A DNA stretch of 64,000 nt, taken from the NCBI RefSeq assembly GCF_900156675.1, contig NZ_FTOH01000005.1, positions 186,001 through 250,000 of the forward strand, read 5' to 3'. The notes beneath the pieces were generated by a model. It made no database searches, had not been told where the DNA came from, and worked only from the letters and a program-made list of their open reading frames with translations. Below are positions 54,996 through 64,000 of the stretch, one piece after another (within the stretch, counting starts at the first letter, position 1; each line of letters starts with the position of its first letter). The position numbers were made by a program, and so were the translations under genes. The stretch is from Thalassolituus maritimus (GTDB taxonomy: Bacteria; Pseudomonadota; Gammaproteobacteria; Pseudomonadales; Oceanobacteraceae).

Positions 54996-56282
54996 ATGCA
55001 ACGAATCGTCATAGTCGGCGGTGGCGCAGGTGGACTGGAACTGGCCACACAGCTCGGGCATAAACTCGGTCGAAAGAGAAAAGCCGAGGTTGTGTTAATT
55101 GACGCCACACCAACTCATCTCTGGAAGCCATTACTGCACGAAGTCGCTACTGGCGCACTGGATTCAGGGATCGATGAACTGAACTACCGCGCCCACGGCA
55201 AAAAACACGGTTTCCATTTTCAGATAGGACGAATGAGCGGACTTAACCGTCAGAAAAAGTCGCTCGTCCTCGAAGCAATGCTTGATGAAGACGGGAAGGA
55301 AGTACTGCCTGAGCGTACCGTTGACTACGATACCCTGGTTATTGCATTAGGCAGCGTAACGAACGACTTTGGTACGCAGGGGGCGGCACAGAACTGCATA
55401 TTCCTGGATAGCAGAGATCAGGCTGAACGATTCCATAAGTTGCTGCTGAACGAGTTCCTGCGCTGCAGCAATCTGGAGGAGCCACGTCCACTGGAAGTCG
55501 CTATCGTGGGGGCTGGAGCAACCGGCGTGGAACTATCAGCGGAGTTGTATAACACAGCTGAAGTAATGGCCTCATACGGCCTTAAAAACGTCTCTCCAGA
55601 GCAGCTTAAGGTTCGCTTAATAGAAGCCGGAGACCGTATTTTACCGGCTCTTCCTCCACGGTTATCTGCAGCAGCTACCCGGGAACTTGAGTCACTCGGT
55701 GTTGAAGTCATGACCTCAACCATGATCACTGAAGTCACTGATTCAGGGTTTGTGAATAAATCGGGCGAACATATTCCAGCCGTTATCCGTGTCTGGGCAG
55801 CAGGCGTAAAGGCCCCTGAGTTTATGAAAGAACTCGGTCTCGAAACAAATCATGCAAACCAGTTAGTCGTGAACAATAGCCTGCAGACTGAAGACGAGAA
55901 CATTTTTGCACTTGGCGATTGCTGCAGTGTTATTGATAAAGCAACAGGAAAGCCCGTGCCTCCGCGTGCGCAAGCTGCGCATCAACAGTCATCTCATCTG
56001 GTAAAAGCCCTGAGTGCGCGACACAAAGGCAAAGCGATGCCTGAGTTTGTATATAAAGACAAAGGCTCTCTGGTGTCCCTGAGCCACTACAGCACAGTTG
56101 GAAGCCTGATGGGGAACCTGACCAAGGGGTCGATGATGATTGAGGGGCGCTTAGCACGCCTGGTCTACGTGTCACTCTATCGACTGCACCAGGTAGCATT
56201 ACACGGGTACTGGCATACCCTGCTGCTTACCCTGGTTGGACACATCAATAAAGTTATTCGTCCTCGGTTGAAATTGCATTAA
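54996..56282 (+). CDS. ndh: Type II NADH dehydrogenase (Ndh-like)
   Basis: This 428-residue FAD-dependent NADH:quinone oxidoreductase is single-subunit and non-proton-pumping, attached to the inner membrane. It has the FAD motif IVIVGGGAGGLELATQLG and LWKPLLHEVATGALD, with the second nucleotide motif VAIVGAGATGVELSAEL. The flavin site includes IFALGDCCSV, the quinone-region RAQAAHQQSSHLVKAL follows, and an amphipathic C-terminal end (LVYVSLYRLHQVALHGYWHT) supports membrane docking. The start at 54996 has a GGAG site. Its last 29 bases overlap the convergent AraC gene. Confidence 0.92.
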   Translation: MQRIVIVGGGAGGLELATQLGHKLGRKRKAEVVLIDATPTHLWKPLLHEVATGALDSGIDELNYRAHGKKHGFHFQIGRMSGLNRQKKSLVLEAMLDEDGKEVLPERTVDYDTLVIALGSVTNDFGTQGAAQNCIFLDSRDQAERFHKLLLNEFLRCSNLEEPRPLEVAIVGAGATGVELSAELYNTAEVMASYGLKNVSPEQLKVRLIEAGDRILPALPPRLSAAATRELESLGVEVMTSTMITEVTDSGFVNKSGEHIPAVIRVWAAGVKAPEFMKELGLETNHANQLVVNNSLQTEDENIFALGDCCSVIDKATGKPVPPRAQAAHQQSSHLVKALSARHKGKAMPEFVYKDKGSLVSLSHYSTVGSLMGNLTKGSMMIEGRLARLVYVSLYRLHQVALHGYWHTLLLTLVGHINKVIRPRLKLH

Positions 56283-57309
56283 TCGTTGAGAGGTACGCCT
56301 GGCGGTAATCGCCGGGCGTTGAACCTGTCCAGCGCCTGAAGGCTTTGTAAAAGGCGCTTGGCTCCGTATAACCCACTTTATATGCCACCTCATAGAGCGG
56401 CATATCGCCCTCGCAGATGAGCTTCATCGAAAGCCCCTGGCGCGCCTCGTCTAATAAGTTCTGATAGGTTGTACCCAGAGCCCGCAACCGGCGTTGAAGA
56501 TTTCGCACGCTGATACCCAACTGATCTGCGACCCCCTCCTGGGATACATTTCTCCGGATCAGGCACATTTCCAGAATATCTTTTAATTCAGAATAGAGAG
56601 CCAGATGCTCACGGAACCTCTGATCCTGACGGATCAGCTCACGTTGAACACTTTTGAAAAGCACCGGCTGAGGATCTGGTCCATCACGATTCCAGGCGAC
56701 CTGACTGATCTCAAGCATGTAGAAGCCTTGAGTCTCAGCAACCTGTATTCCGGTGATATCCGCCGCTTTCGTTGCATCCGCAATTTCGCTCTGCGGAAGA
56801 TGCATACAGAGGTCTTCGGGTTCAAAACTATCGCCTAGCGCATCCCGGCAGACACCCGCCATGATCACCACGGCAGCAGACAACTGCAGCGGCGACACAT
56901 GTCTTTCAGGATGACGCTCTACCGAAATCAGTACTATGTCACTTTGGGAGGTATCTATCTCATAGCGCAGACTTCCTGTCGACAGATACACGTAAGGAAT
57001 CAGCGCCTCGATACCTTTACGCAACGAAGGCGCACAACGGAGCAATCGCTGCAATGGCATCTCACGGCGCGCCATATAGATACCGAGATCAAACGCCAGC
57101 AACTCGTCATCAAGAAAACGTGCGACAAAGTCGTATGCATCTGCAACACGATCTGTATCAACCCACCTTGGAAGTGGTAATTCCGGGTCTATCCGCAGGA
57201 TAGGCCATAGTTGATTCATATCCACGCCGCGGCCGTTCCAGTAATTCAGCAGGTGCTGTACCAGTACAATATCGACCTGAGCAGTCGGCGCCATATCCTT
57301 CCCCAACAT
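56254..57309 (-). CDS. AraC-family regulator convergent with ndh
   Basis: This 351-residue regulator has an N-terminal arabinose-binding-type domain (residues ~25–210) and a C-terminal AraC domain (GVADQLGISVRNLQRRLRAL, then LYEVAYKVGYTEPSAFYKAFRRWTGSTPGDYRQA). Its 3' end overlaps ndh by 29 bases on the opposite strand, so the last residues (STINAISTEDE) are constrained by the ndh C-terminal sequence. Its target is not evident, since it is not divergent from an enzyme gene. Confidence 0.87.
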   Translation of the reverse strand: MLGKDMAPTAQVDIVLVQHLLNYWNGRGVDMNQLWPILRIDPELPLPRWVDTDRVADAYDFVARFLDDELLAFDLGIYMARREMPLQRLLRCAPSLRKGIEALIPYVYLSTGSLRYEIDTSQSDIVLISVERHPERHVSPLQLSAAVVIMAGVCRDALGDSFEPEDLCMHLPQSEIADATKAADITGIQVAETQGFYMLEISQVAWNRDGPDPQPVLFKSVQRELIRQDQRFREHLALYSELKDILEMCLIRRNVSQEGVADQLGISVRNLQRRLRALGTTYQNLLDEARQGLSMKLICEGDMPLYEVAYKVGYTEPSAFYKAFRRWTGSTPGDYRQAYLSTINAISTEDE

Positions 57310-57447
57310 TCGAATCCTATGAACAATCAGACAGTTAACATTTGTTCTTTTTCTGCCAGCCCTGAATGTTCCGTACCTGCGCCATCTGAGTCAATAGACT
57401 GAGGCGACACTGCCCGGTTAGGCACGAATTTACGCGTATAAACTTAT

Positions 57448-57930
57448 TTACTCGGAGCTTTCGCGCAGTAAGGTATCGACTGCGGCACTGATCAGATCAC
57501 TGCTGAAGCCGCGATATGACATAAAACGCCAGAGCTTCAGTTTGAAATCAGGGTGATCATAACCAATTGAACGAGCCTTTCTCCGGGCCACTTCAAGTGC
57601 CTTTTCCTGCCAGTTTTCATCGGATTCTTCAAACACAGAACAGGCTGTTTCACTATCAACGCCCTTTTCTCTCAACTCCTGTTTGAGACGCACTGGCCCA
57701 ACCCCACGTGATGCACGGGAGCGAACAAACATAGAGGCGAAACGCTCGTCAGACTGCCATTTCCGTTCGGCAAGCTCGTCTAATACCTGTTCAAGATCGT
57801 CGGCAGAGGCTGCCTTTGGAGAGAGCTTCCGCCACAGTTCGCGGCGGGAGTAATCACGGCGGGAGAGCAGATCTACCGCCGCGTGTTTCAGTCCAGCATA
57901 ATCAAGCGGATCAGGCTTCGGCTTCTGCAT
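57448..57930 (-). CDS. recX: Regulatory protein RecX
   Basis: This 160-residue helical protein modulates RecA filaments. It has the family repeats [51 protein letters not shown] and [16 protein letters not shown]. The start at 57930 (MQKPKPDP) overlaps the end of recA by 20 bases. A longer 10-residue N-terminal extension would overlap more and has no family support. It is cotranscribed with recA. Confidence 0.92.
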   Translation of the reverse strand: MQKPKPDPLDYAGLKHAAVDLLSRRDYSRRELWRKLSPKAASADDLEQVLDELAERKWQSDERFASMFVRSRASRGVGPVRLKQELREKGVDSETACSVFEESDENWQEKALEVARRKARSIGYDHPDFKLKLWRFMSYRGFSSDLISAAVDTLLRESSE

Positions 57931-58942
57931 CCTCAGACTCTGGTTGTTCTGAAGGTACATTCAAAAGCTGCGCACGGATCTGACCTTCGATATCAGCGGC
58001 CATTTCTGGATGATCCTCCAGGTACTGCGACGCGTTCGCTTTACCCTGACCGATCTTATCACCCTGATAGCTGTACCAGGCGCCCGACTTTTCAACAATG
58101 CCGCACTTTACGCCCAGATCAATGACTTCGCCCATGTGGTAAATACCTTTTCCGTACATGATCTGAAACTCAGCCTGCTTAAACGGCGGCGACACTTTGT
58201 TCTTCACGACCTTCACGCGGGTTTCATTACCTACGATTTCATCGCCCTGTTTTACAGAGCCGGTACGGCGGATATCGAGGCGAACAGAGGAGTAGAACTT
58301 GAGCGCATTACCGCCAGTCGTAGTTTCAGGGCTGCCGAACATTACACCGATTTTCATACGGATCTGGTTAATGAAGATCACCAGACAGTTGGCATTCTTA
58401 ACATTGCCCGTGATTTTACGCAGTGCCTGAGACATCAGACGTGCCTGCAGACCAACGTGGCTGTCACCCATCTCACCTTCAATCTCGGCTTTTGGCGTCA
58501 GAGCGGCAACCGAGTCAACAACAATGACATCAACCGCGCCAGAGCGTACCAGACTGTCACAGATCTCCAGAGCCTGCTCGCCAGTATCCGGCTGTGATAC
58601 CAGCAGGCTATCGAGGTCGATACCCAGCTTTTCGGCATACAGAGGATCTAACGCGTGCTCGGCATCGATGATAGCAACGGTTTTTCCTGCCTTCTGAGCC
58701 TGAGCCATGGCAGACAGACACATAGTGGTTTTACCAGAACTCTCCGGACCATAGATTTCTACAATACGTCCCATTGGCAGGCCGCCAATGCCGAGCGCAA
58801 TATCCAGACTCAAAGAACCCGTAGATATTGCTGGAATCGCTTCACGCGGCTGCTCACCCATTTTCATGATGGCGCCTTTACCGAACTGGCGTTCGATCTG
58901 GCCCAGGGCCGCATCCAGAGCTTTCTGTTTGTTCTGATCCAT
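57911..58942 (-). CDS. recA: Recombinase RecA
   Basis: This 343-residue recombinase has Walker [10 protein letters not shown], the Walker B-type strand [11 protein letters not shown]1/L2 loops ([43 protein letters not shown]) and an acidic C-terminal tail ([13 protein letters not shown]). It drives homologous recombination and SOS induction. Two LexA-type sites precede it, and it is flanked by pncC and recX as in E. coli. Confidence 0.99.
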   Translation of the reverse strand: MDQNKQKALDAALGQIERQFGKGAIMKMGEQPREAIPAISTGSLSLDIALGIGGLPMGRIVEIYGPESSGKTTMCLSAMAQAQKAGKTVAIIDAEHALDPLYAEKLGIDLDSLLVSQPDTGEQALEICDSLVRSGAVDVIVVDSVAALTPKAEIEGEMGDSHVGLQARLMSQALRKITGNVKNANCLVIFINQIRMKIGVMFGSPETTTGGNALKFYSSVRLDIRRTGSVKQGDEIVGNETRVKVVKNKVSPPFKQAEFQIMYGKGIYHMGEVIDLGVKCGIVEKSGAWYSYQGDKIGQGKANASQYLEDHPEMAADIEGQIRAQLLNVPSEQPESEDAEAEA

Positions 58943-59003
58943 GGTCGGTTCCTTGGTCGTATTCAGTCGTTAATCAGGAATATTGTTCAGCAATCGTTGA
59001 TCA

Positions 59004-59019
59004 CTGTGGATTTAACCAG
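59004..59019. promoter_or_regulatory. LexA (SOS) box of recA
   Basis: CTGT-GGATTTAA-CCAG fits the CTGT-N8-ACAG consensus with one mismatch and lies 62–77 bases before the recA start, within AT-rich promoter sequence. Confidence 0.65.
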
Positions 59020-59055
59020 TATTTAATCACAGCATTTTTTAATGTCAACAAAACA

Positions 59056-59071
59056 CTGGTTATTTGTTCAG
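59056..59071. promoter_or_regulatory. Second, weaker LexA-like site before recA
   Basis: CTGG-TTATTTGT-TCAG has the same 16-base spacing as the first site but two mismatches. It lies just after the pncC stop. It may be a cooperative second SOS site. Confidence 0.4.
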
Positions 59072-59093
59072 TACTTTTTCACTCGGGTGAATT

Positions 59094-59579
59094 TCAATGA
59101 TCGGAGCCATTAACGAAGTCCAGTAACATCTCCAACGCTTTTGCCACCGACTGTTGGCGGACAGCATCCCGATCACCATCAAACTGAAAGAGATTCGCCT
59201 TCTGAGCTGCCTCACTGCCGCAGCCAATCCATACCGTTCCGACAGGTTTCCCCGCGACACCGCCTCCTGGTCCGGCAATGCCACTGACTGCAATACTGAC
59301 GTCCCCAAAGCGGGCTGCACCTGCCACCATAGCTTTTACTGTCGCTTCGCTGACTGCACCGTGTGCATTCAATATCTCTGCAGGTACGCCCAGATCACGC
59401 TCTTTCGCAGTATTCGAGTAGGTAACAAAGCCACATTCAAACCAACGACTACTTCCGGCAAGATCGGTACACGCTGCGGCAATCATGCCTCCAGTGCAGG
59501 ATTCCGCCGTCACAAGCTTCAGGTTGCGAGCTAGCAAATCTGCAGATAGGGCATGGAGAAGATCAGGTATGGCAGACAT
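59094..59579 (-). CDS. pncC: Nicotinamide-nucleotide amidase PncC (CinA C-terminal domain)
   Basis: This 161-residue stand-alone CinA-C protein deamidates NMN in NAD salvage. Family motifs are LVTAESCTGGMIAAACTDLAGSS with the catalytic Ser/Thr region, VTYSNTAKERDLGVP, and VSGIAGPGGGVAGKPVGTVWIG. There is no N-terminal MoCF domain. It lies immediately upstream of recA, the usual order in gammaproteobacteria. Confidence 0.95.
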   Translation of the reverse strand: MSAIPDLLHALSADLLARNLKLVTAESCTGGMIAAACTDLAGSSRWFECGFVTYSNTAKERDLGVPAEILNAHGAVSEATVKAMVAGAARFGDVSIAVSGIAGPGGGVAGKPVGTVWIGCGSEAAQKANLFQFDGDRDAVRQQSVAKALEMLLDFVNGSDH

Positions 59580-59626
59580 GCGATTTCCGGCGTCAGTATC
59601 TGAGGCACAGAATATCAGATGAAATG

Positions 59627-59659
59627 AGAACAGACATGCTCCGGTGGCATGTCTGTTCT
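59627..59659. terminator. Long perfect hairpin after the TSP3/OmpA gene
   Basis: AGAACAGACATGC … GCATGTCTGTTCT has 13-bp arms and a 7-base loop, sitting 13 bases after the minus-strand stop and before pncC's 5' region. It lacks a strong T-run on the minus strand and may act as a terminator or stability element. Confidence 0.6.
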
Positions 59660-59671
59660 GTCGTTTTCAGG

Positions 59672-62600
59672 CTATTTAATTACGCGGATTTCGACGCGGC
59701 GGTTAGCAGCTCGCCCTTGCGGCGTATCGTTGCTGGCGATTGGGTCTTCTTCACCGTACCCTCTTGCCTCCAGGCGCATAGGCTTAATGCCCATGCTAAT
59801 CAGATACTGCATCACAGCGTTCGCTCTGCGCTCTGATAGTCGCTGGTTATTAGCAGCTGCGCCCAGAGAGTCGGTATAAGCACCAATCTCAATCCTTGCA
59901 CCCGGATACTCCAACAAGGTGTCTGCAACTTGCTGGAGTATACGGGTCGCGCCCCGGGTCAGCTCAGCCGATCCGCTGGCAAAGTAGACACCATCAAGCC
60001 GGGCATCCAGAACCGAACATCCGCGGTGATTGACTGACATGCCAGAGGGCGTACCCGGACAATCATCAATATCATCAACGATACCATCATCATCGCTGTC
60101 TGCCATGATGACCACCGGTGCTCTGACGGGTTCTGGCTTAGGCAGTGGCCGTGGTTTTTCGACTGGCCGGCGCTGTGGAACGGGCTCCGTAGTGCCAAAA
60201 CGCTTCATAAGCGACAAACCGACAAAATGAGCATCACGGGTGAACGACTGGCCTGAGATCCGCGCTGCCCAGCTGTCTTTAAAGCTGTACTCAATCCCTA
60301 TCCCCAGCCCCAGAGCCATTGAGGCTTCTTTGCTGTAATCGACCTCAGAGTCGGTTGAAATCGACGCCAGCCCAGCTTCGAGATAGGCGTTCAGAGAATT
60401 TTTTCCATTCCAGCTGGTTTGCCAGGGATACCAGTGCAGTGCAGCGCCCAGAGCACTGTAACCGAAGTCCGACTCTTCTCCTGTATCACCATCTTCAAGA
60501 ACCGCGTTGCCGAGGTCGGTGTAGTGAAGCTCTACCGAGATGTCGTCTTTCAGACGATAACCACCGAAAAGTTGAAAACCAAAGCCTGACTCATCAACGT
60601 TATCGTATACGCTATCACTGGTTCCGGGCGTCAGGCGACTGAAGCCCAACCCCAGCCCAACATACGACTCTTCTGATTCGAAGGCCTGTGATACCAAGGG
60701 TGCAAACATCACGAGCACGCCAACCAGCAGTGACACTGTGGGCTTTAAAAAAGCCCGTTTGTGCCGTTCTGCTCTGCGGCGCAGCACCACCAGCGGCAGG
60801 CCGAGCAGTACCCAGAGCAAGCTCTGACTACCAAGGCCTGGCAGTGATGCATTCACTTCACCTTTGCCTGGCACAATATTCTCCACCAGCTCAGGGGCCT
60901 GTTCGGCATCCGCTACCTGCATGTAATCCGGCGTACCATCACCATCGGAATCTGCACACACGGCTCCGGTACCACATTCCTGACGGTCACTGATGCCATC
61001 ACCGTCCGAGTCGCCCGAACCATCCGGCATGCCTGCAGCATTGTTGCTGTCCGGATCACGGTAATCAGGGATGCCATCGTCATCGGCGTCGCCAGTGCCA
61101 CCTTCTTCGCCAGTGAGGATGCCATCGTTATCGTCATCAGGGTCAAGGTAATCAGGGATACCGTCATTGTCGGTATCGTCATTACGTGGATTACCGTCGC
61201 CGTCGGCATCTTCAAATGCTGTCGGAACACCATCGCCATCATCGTCCGGATCGCGGAAGTTAGGCAAATCATCGCCATCGCTGTCCCAACATAGAATCAG
61301 CCCAGGACACTCGACAGCATCACTGATGCCATCGCGATCCGAATCGCCACCTGACGGGTCCAGATAATCCGGAATACCATCAAAGTCACTGTCGCCTTCA
61401 TTTTCTTCTGCCGTCGGTACACCATCACCGTCGTCATCAGGGTCGCGATAGTCCGGACGCCCGTCATTATCGGTATCGTCGTTCAACGGATCGCCGTCAC
61501 CGTTACGGTCTTCGTCTACGGTCGGGATACCATCGCCGTCATCATCCTCGGACAGATAATCCGGAGCACCGTTACCGTCGCTGTCCGGGCAGGGCAGACC
61601 CGTCGGACATTCGCGGGCATCACTGACACCATCGCGGTCGCTGTCACCGCTGCCGTCTGGCGTCATGGCTTCGTTACTGTCATCCGGGTCAAGGTGGTCG
61701 GGGATACCGTCGTTATCGGCATCCAGACCCAACTCTTCATCCGTCGGTACACCGTCGTTGTCGTCATCGCGATCCAGGTAATCCGGTTGGCCATCACCAT
61801 CGGTGTCATCATTGACCGGATTACCATCAGCACCAAGATCTTCCTCTATTGAAGGAATACCGTCGCCATCGTCGTCCTCGTCGAGATAGTCCGGAATGCC
61901 ATCTTCGTCTGTATCACGACACGGAACACCGTCCGGGCACTCAGCGCCATCAGGCACACCATCTTCATCGGAGTCACCGGCTGAAGGATCCAGATAATCA
62001 GGAATACCATCGCCATCACTGTCGCCGGTGCCTTCATCTATGGTGTTGAATCCGTCGTTATCGTCATCCTCATCGCGGTAATCCGGTATGCCATCACCGT
62101 CAGTATCGCGAACTGGCCCTTCTTCAATAGTTGGACGCCCGTCGTTGTCATCGTCGTCATCCGCGTAGTCAGGTGTGCCGTCACCATCAGTGTCACGACA
62201 CGGGATACCAGTCGGACACTCCGTGATGTCGTTGATACCATCGCCATCCGAGTCCCCGCCGGTACCTGACGCTGTATTACCATCTGGGTCGAGGTAATCA
62301 GGAATACCGTCACTATCGGCATCACCGTTACCTTCTTCGTCGGATGGAATACCGTCGCCATCATCATCGCGATCCAGATAGTCCGGGGTGCCATCGCCGT
62401 CGGTGTCATCGTTCGCCGGGTTGCCATCCGCGTTCGGATCTTCGTCAACAGTCATACGACCATCATTATCATCATCCGGGTCGTTATAGTCCGGCTGACC
62501 ATCCTGATCAGAGTCTTCACATGGTGCTCCAGCCTGACACTCGGCCAGATCTGACAGGGTGTCATTATCGCTGTCGCCCGGACCACTGGTGTCGCTGTCG

Positions 62601-64000
62601 TTCGGATCGAGATACGCGGGGATTGTATCCTCATCGAAGTCAGGGCCAGCCTGAGTCGATGGATTACCGTCGCCATCGGTGTCGTCGTCTTCGCTACGAG
62701 TGTTCACACCATCGCCGTCGTCATCCGCATCGCGGAAGTCGGGAATTCCGTCGTTATCAGTATCCCGCTCATAACCTTCAATGCTGCTTGGCACACCATC
62801 GTTGTCGTCATCACCATCAAGGTAATCAGGCAGGCCATCACCATCGGTATCTCTGCATGGGAAACCGGTGTCACATTCAAGATCGTCGAAGATGCCGTCT
62901 TCGTCAGCGTCACCCGGCGAACCATTCAGTTCGTCGTTCGGATCCAGGTACGCTGGGATGCCATCACCATCAGCGTCGTCATCACGAGGATCGCCGTTGC
63001 CGTTGAGATCTTCTTCAAGCGTTGTGCGACCATCACCATCGTCGTCAGGGTCGAGGTAATCAGGAATACCATCACGATCAAGGTCATCGTTATCCGGATT
63101 ACCATCGCCATTAGCGTCTTCTTCCAGATTGGTCAGGCCATCGCCATCATCATCGGTACTGTCTGGATCCAGGTAATCAGGTACACCGTCGTCGTCACCA
63201 TCAGGCCCAGGATTAGTTGCTGGGTTACCGTCACCGTCAAGGTCCGCATCTTCGTCGGCCGTTGGTATGCCGTCGCCATCATCATCCCCATCCATGTAGT
63301 CCGGGACGCTATCGAAGTCACGATCAACACATGGAATACCCGTCGGACACTCAATATCGTCTGGAATCCCGTCGCCATCGCCGTCACCCGGTGATGTGCT
63401 TACGCCATCATTCGCGTCGAGATAAGCTGGAATACCATCACCGTCGGCATCAGGGCTTGCATTGGTCGCCGCATTATTATCGAGGTCGGGGTTCGCATCT
63501 TCCATCGGTGTTGGAATGCCATCGCCATCGTCATCCGCGTCGAGGTAATCCGGGATATTATTTCCGTCGGTATCGCGACCCGGCGCTTCCTGAACAGTCG
63601 GAATGCTGTCCCCATCGTCGTCTTCATCGCGGAAATCTGGAATACCGTCGAAATCCGTATCCTGACACGGCAGAGCGGTGCCACACTCGGTGTTGTCCGG
63701 AATGCCATCGCCATCCGAATCACCTACTCCGGCTTCGCCGTCATTAGGATCGAGATACGCGGGAATGCCATCATTATCCGCATCCGGCCCGGGATTCGTT
63801 GCTGCATTACCATCAAGATCCGTATCCGCATCTTCATCGCGAGTCAGAGTGCCGTCACCGTCGTCGTCATTATCGAGATAATCTTCGACACCGTTGCCGT
63901 CGGAGTCCGTTTCGGCGCCTTCGGTGCGGGTAGGAATCCCATCATTGTCGTCGTCAGAGTCCATGTAGTCCGGACGACCATCGTTGTCGCTGTCGCGACA
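59672..64000 (-). CDS. Giant TSP3-repeat surface protein fused to an OmpA-family protein (5' end outside window)
   Basis: The frame is open to the window edge, giving 1442 visible codons, so the true start lies beyond. The first ~1040 visible residues are thrombospondin type 3 calcium-binding repeats built on DxDxDGxxD units, with recurring [15 protein letters not shown] blocks bearing Cys pairs. Then come [20 protein letters not shown] and a basic RRRAERHKR, a sorting-signal-like helix. Directly after is a typical signal peptide ([20 protein letters not shown] … QAFES), an 8-strand OmpA-type barrel, a Pro-rich linker, one more TSP3 unit and a C-terminal peptidoglycan-binding OmpA domain ([16 protein letters not shown]). 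The two halves look like separate genes joined in frame. The barrel anchors in the outer membrane. Confidence 0.85.
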   Translation of the reverse strand, partial: CRDSDNDGRPDYMDSDDDNDGIPTRTEGAETDSDGNGVEDYLDNDDDGDGTLTRDEDADTDLDGNAATNPGPDADNDGIPAYLDPNDGEAGVGDSDGDGIPDNTECGTALPCQDTDFDGIPDFRDEDDDGDSIPTVQEAPGRDTDGNNIPDYLDADDDGDGIPTPMEDANPDLDNNAATNASPDADGDGIPAYLDANDGVSTSPGDGDGDGIPDDIECPTGIPCVDRDFDSVPDYMDGDDDGDGIPTADEDADLDGDGNPATNPGPDGDDDGVPDYLDPDSTDDDGDGLTNLEEDANGDGNPDNDDLDRDGIPDYLDPDDDGDGRTTLEEDLNGNGDPRDDDADGDGIPAYLDPNDELNGSPGDADEDGIFDDLECDTGFPCRDTDGDGLPDYLDGDDDNDGVPSSIEGYERDTDNDGIPDFRDADDDGDGVNTRSEDDDTDGDGNPSTQAGPDFDEDTIPAYLDPNDSDTSGPGDSDNDTLSDLAECQAGAPCEDSDQDGQPDYNDPDDDNDGRMTVDEDPNADGNPANDDTDGDGTPDYLDRDDDGDGIPSDEEGNGDADSDGIPDYLDPDGNTASGTGGDSDGDGINDITECPTGIPCRDTDGDGTPDYADDDDDNDGRPTIEEGPVRDTDGDGIPDYRDEDDDNDGFNTIDEGTGDSDGDGIPDYLDPSAGDSDEDGVPDGAECPDGVPCRDTDEDGIPDYLDEDDDGDGIPSIEEDLGADGNPVNDDTDGDGQPDYLDRDDDNDGVPTDEELGLDADNDGIPDHLDPDDSNEAMTPDGSGDSDRDGVSDARECPTGLPCPDSDGNGAPDYLSEDDDGDGIPTVDEDRNGDGDPLNDDTDNDGRPDYRDPDDDGDGVPTAEENEGDSDFDGIPDYLDPSGGDSDRDGISDAVECPGLILCWDSDGDDLPNFRDPDDDGDGVPTAFEDADGDGNPRNDDTDNDGIPDYLDPDDDNDGILTGEEGGTGDADDDGIPDYRDPDSNNAAGMPDGSGDSDGDGISDRQECGTGAVCADSDGDGTPDYMQVADAEQAPELVENIVPGKGEVNASLPGLGSQSLLWVLLGLPLVVLRRRAERHKRAFLKPTVSLLVGVLVMFAPLVSQAFESEESYVGLGLGFSRLTPGTSDSVYDNVDESGFGFQLFGGYRLKDDISVELHYTDLGNAVLEDGDTGEESDFGYSALGAALHWYPWQTSWNGKNSLNAYLEAGLASISTDSEVDYSKEASMALGLGIGIEYSFKDSWAARISGQSFTRDAHFVGLSLMKRFGTTEPVPQRRPVEKPRPLPKPEPVRAPVVIMADSDDDGIVDDIDDCPGTPSGMSVNHRGCSVLDARLDGVYFASGSAELTRGATRILQQVADTLLEYPGARIEIGAYTDSLGAAANNQRLSERRANAVMQYLISMGIKPMRLEARGYGEEDPIASNDTPQGRAANRRVEIRVIK

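Noticed and set aside
59959..63881. Many Met/Thr-, Arg/His- or Ser-rich open frames on both strands over the TSP3 gene
   Set aside because: They are out-of-frame readings of the repeated GAT/GGT codons; low-complexity composition and no ribosome sites.
60900..63960. CRISPR-like or minisatellite DNA repeats suggested by the strong GATGCCATCACC-type periodicity
   Set aside because: The periodicity follows codons for Asp/Gly-rich TSP3 repeats in a long open frame; repeats are degenerate at third positions and have no spacer structure.

Overview
The window reads as chromosome of a gammaproteobacterium, most likely a marine Oceanospirillales/Pseudomonadales-type organism (inference). Two conserved blocks support this. 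One is dnaG–rpoD followed by a CAT-anticodon tRNA, as in E. coli rpoD/ileX. The other is csrA–lysC–alaS … recX–recA–pncC with tRNA-Ser and tRNA-Arg beside csrA, as in E. coli serV/argVYZQ, but with lysC inserted as in pseudomonads and 5 kb of extra genes between alaS and recX. Almost all sequence is coding, with moderate GC.

Layout. 0–3.2 kb: the 3' part of dnaG, then rpoD. 3.2–6.1 kb: a repeat-rich zone with REP-like elements, tRNA-Ile2(CAT), 90-bp tandem copies of the tRNA 3' half, and a small DmeR/DmeF-type nickel/cobalt efflux cassette. The cassette is bounded on the right by another copy of the tRNA 3' end and contains an IS3-transposase/MFS chimera. 6.1–14.6 kb: a zinc-acquisition regulon with Zur-box-like palindromes. 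It holds an AztD-like His-rich periplasmic protein, a ZnuD-like TonB receptor, an FtsX-type ABC transporter, a DUF3299 lipoprotein, a ZrgA/DUF2796 His-rich protein and a COG0523 GTPase. 14.7–20.7 kb: OAH sulfhydrylase, an AraC regulator divergent from a DUF1254/DUF1214 protein, and a 7TM-DISM diguanylate cyclase. 20.9–27.4 kb: a CusCBA-type heavy-metal RND operon and a small Cys/His-rich protein. 27.6–30.3 kb: a surface protein with a duplicated GLUG-like unit and a GlyGly-CTERM tail. 30.4–40.8 kb: lipid/xenobiotic-type enzymes (nitronate monooxygenase, enoyl-CoA hydratase, acyl-CoA synthetase, PF10118 protein, Baeyer-Villiger-type monooxygenase) with regulators. 40.9–42.2 kb: cmoM and DUF523. 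42.2–47.2 kb: a NarL-type two-component system followed by two large secreted proteins of unknown function. 47.4–59.6 kb: tRNAs, csrA, lysC, alaS, small genes, type II NADH dehydrogenase, an AraC regulator, recX, recA and pncC. 59.7 kb to the right edge: a giant thrombospondin-type-3-repeat/OmpA fusion whose 5' end lies outside the window.

Metal homeostasis is the dominant theme: Ni/Co efflux, Zn uptake and sparing, and Cu/Ag-type efflux lie within 24 kb. The observations most worth following are: (1) the tRNA-repeat-bounded metal cassette; (2) the coherent Zur-type cluster with an unusual ABC transporter; (3) the two-component system next to paired secreted proteins sharing a post-signal-peptide motif; and (4) the TSP3/OmpA fusion, where the two halves are joined across a phase-correct T-TTT-TTA run exactly between an internal sorting-signal-like helix and an internal signal peptide. 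All functional calls are from reading the sequence; no database search was run.
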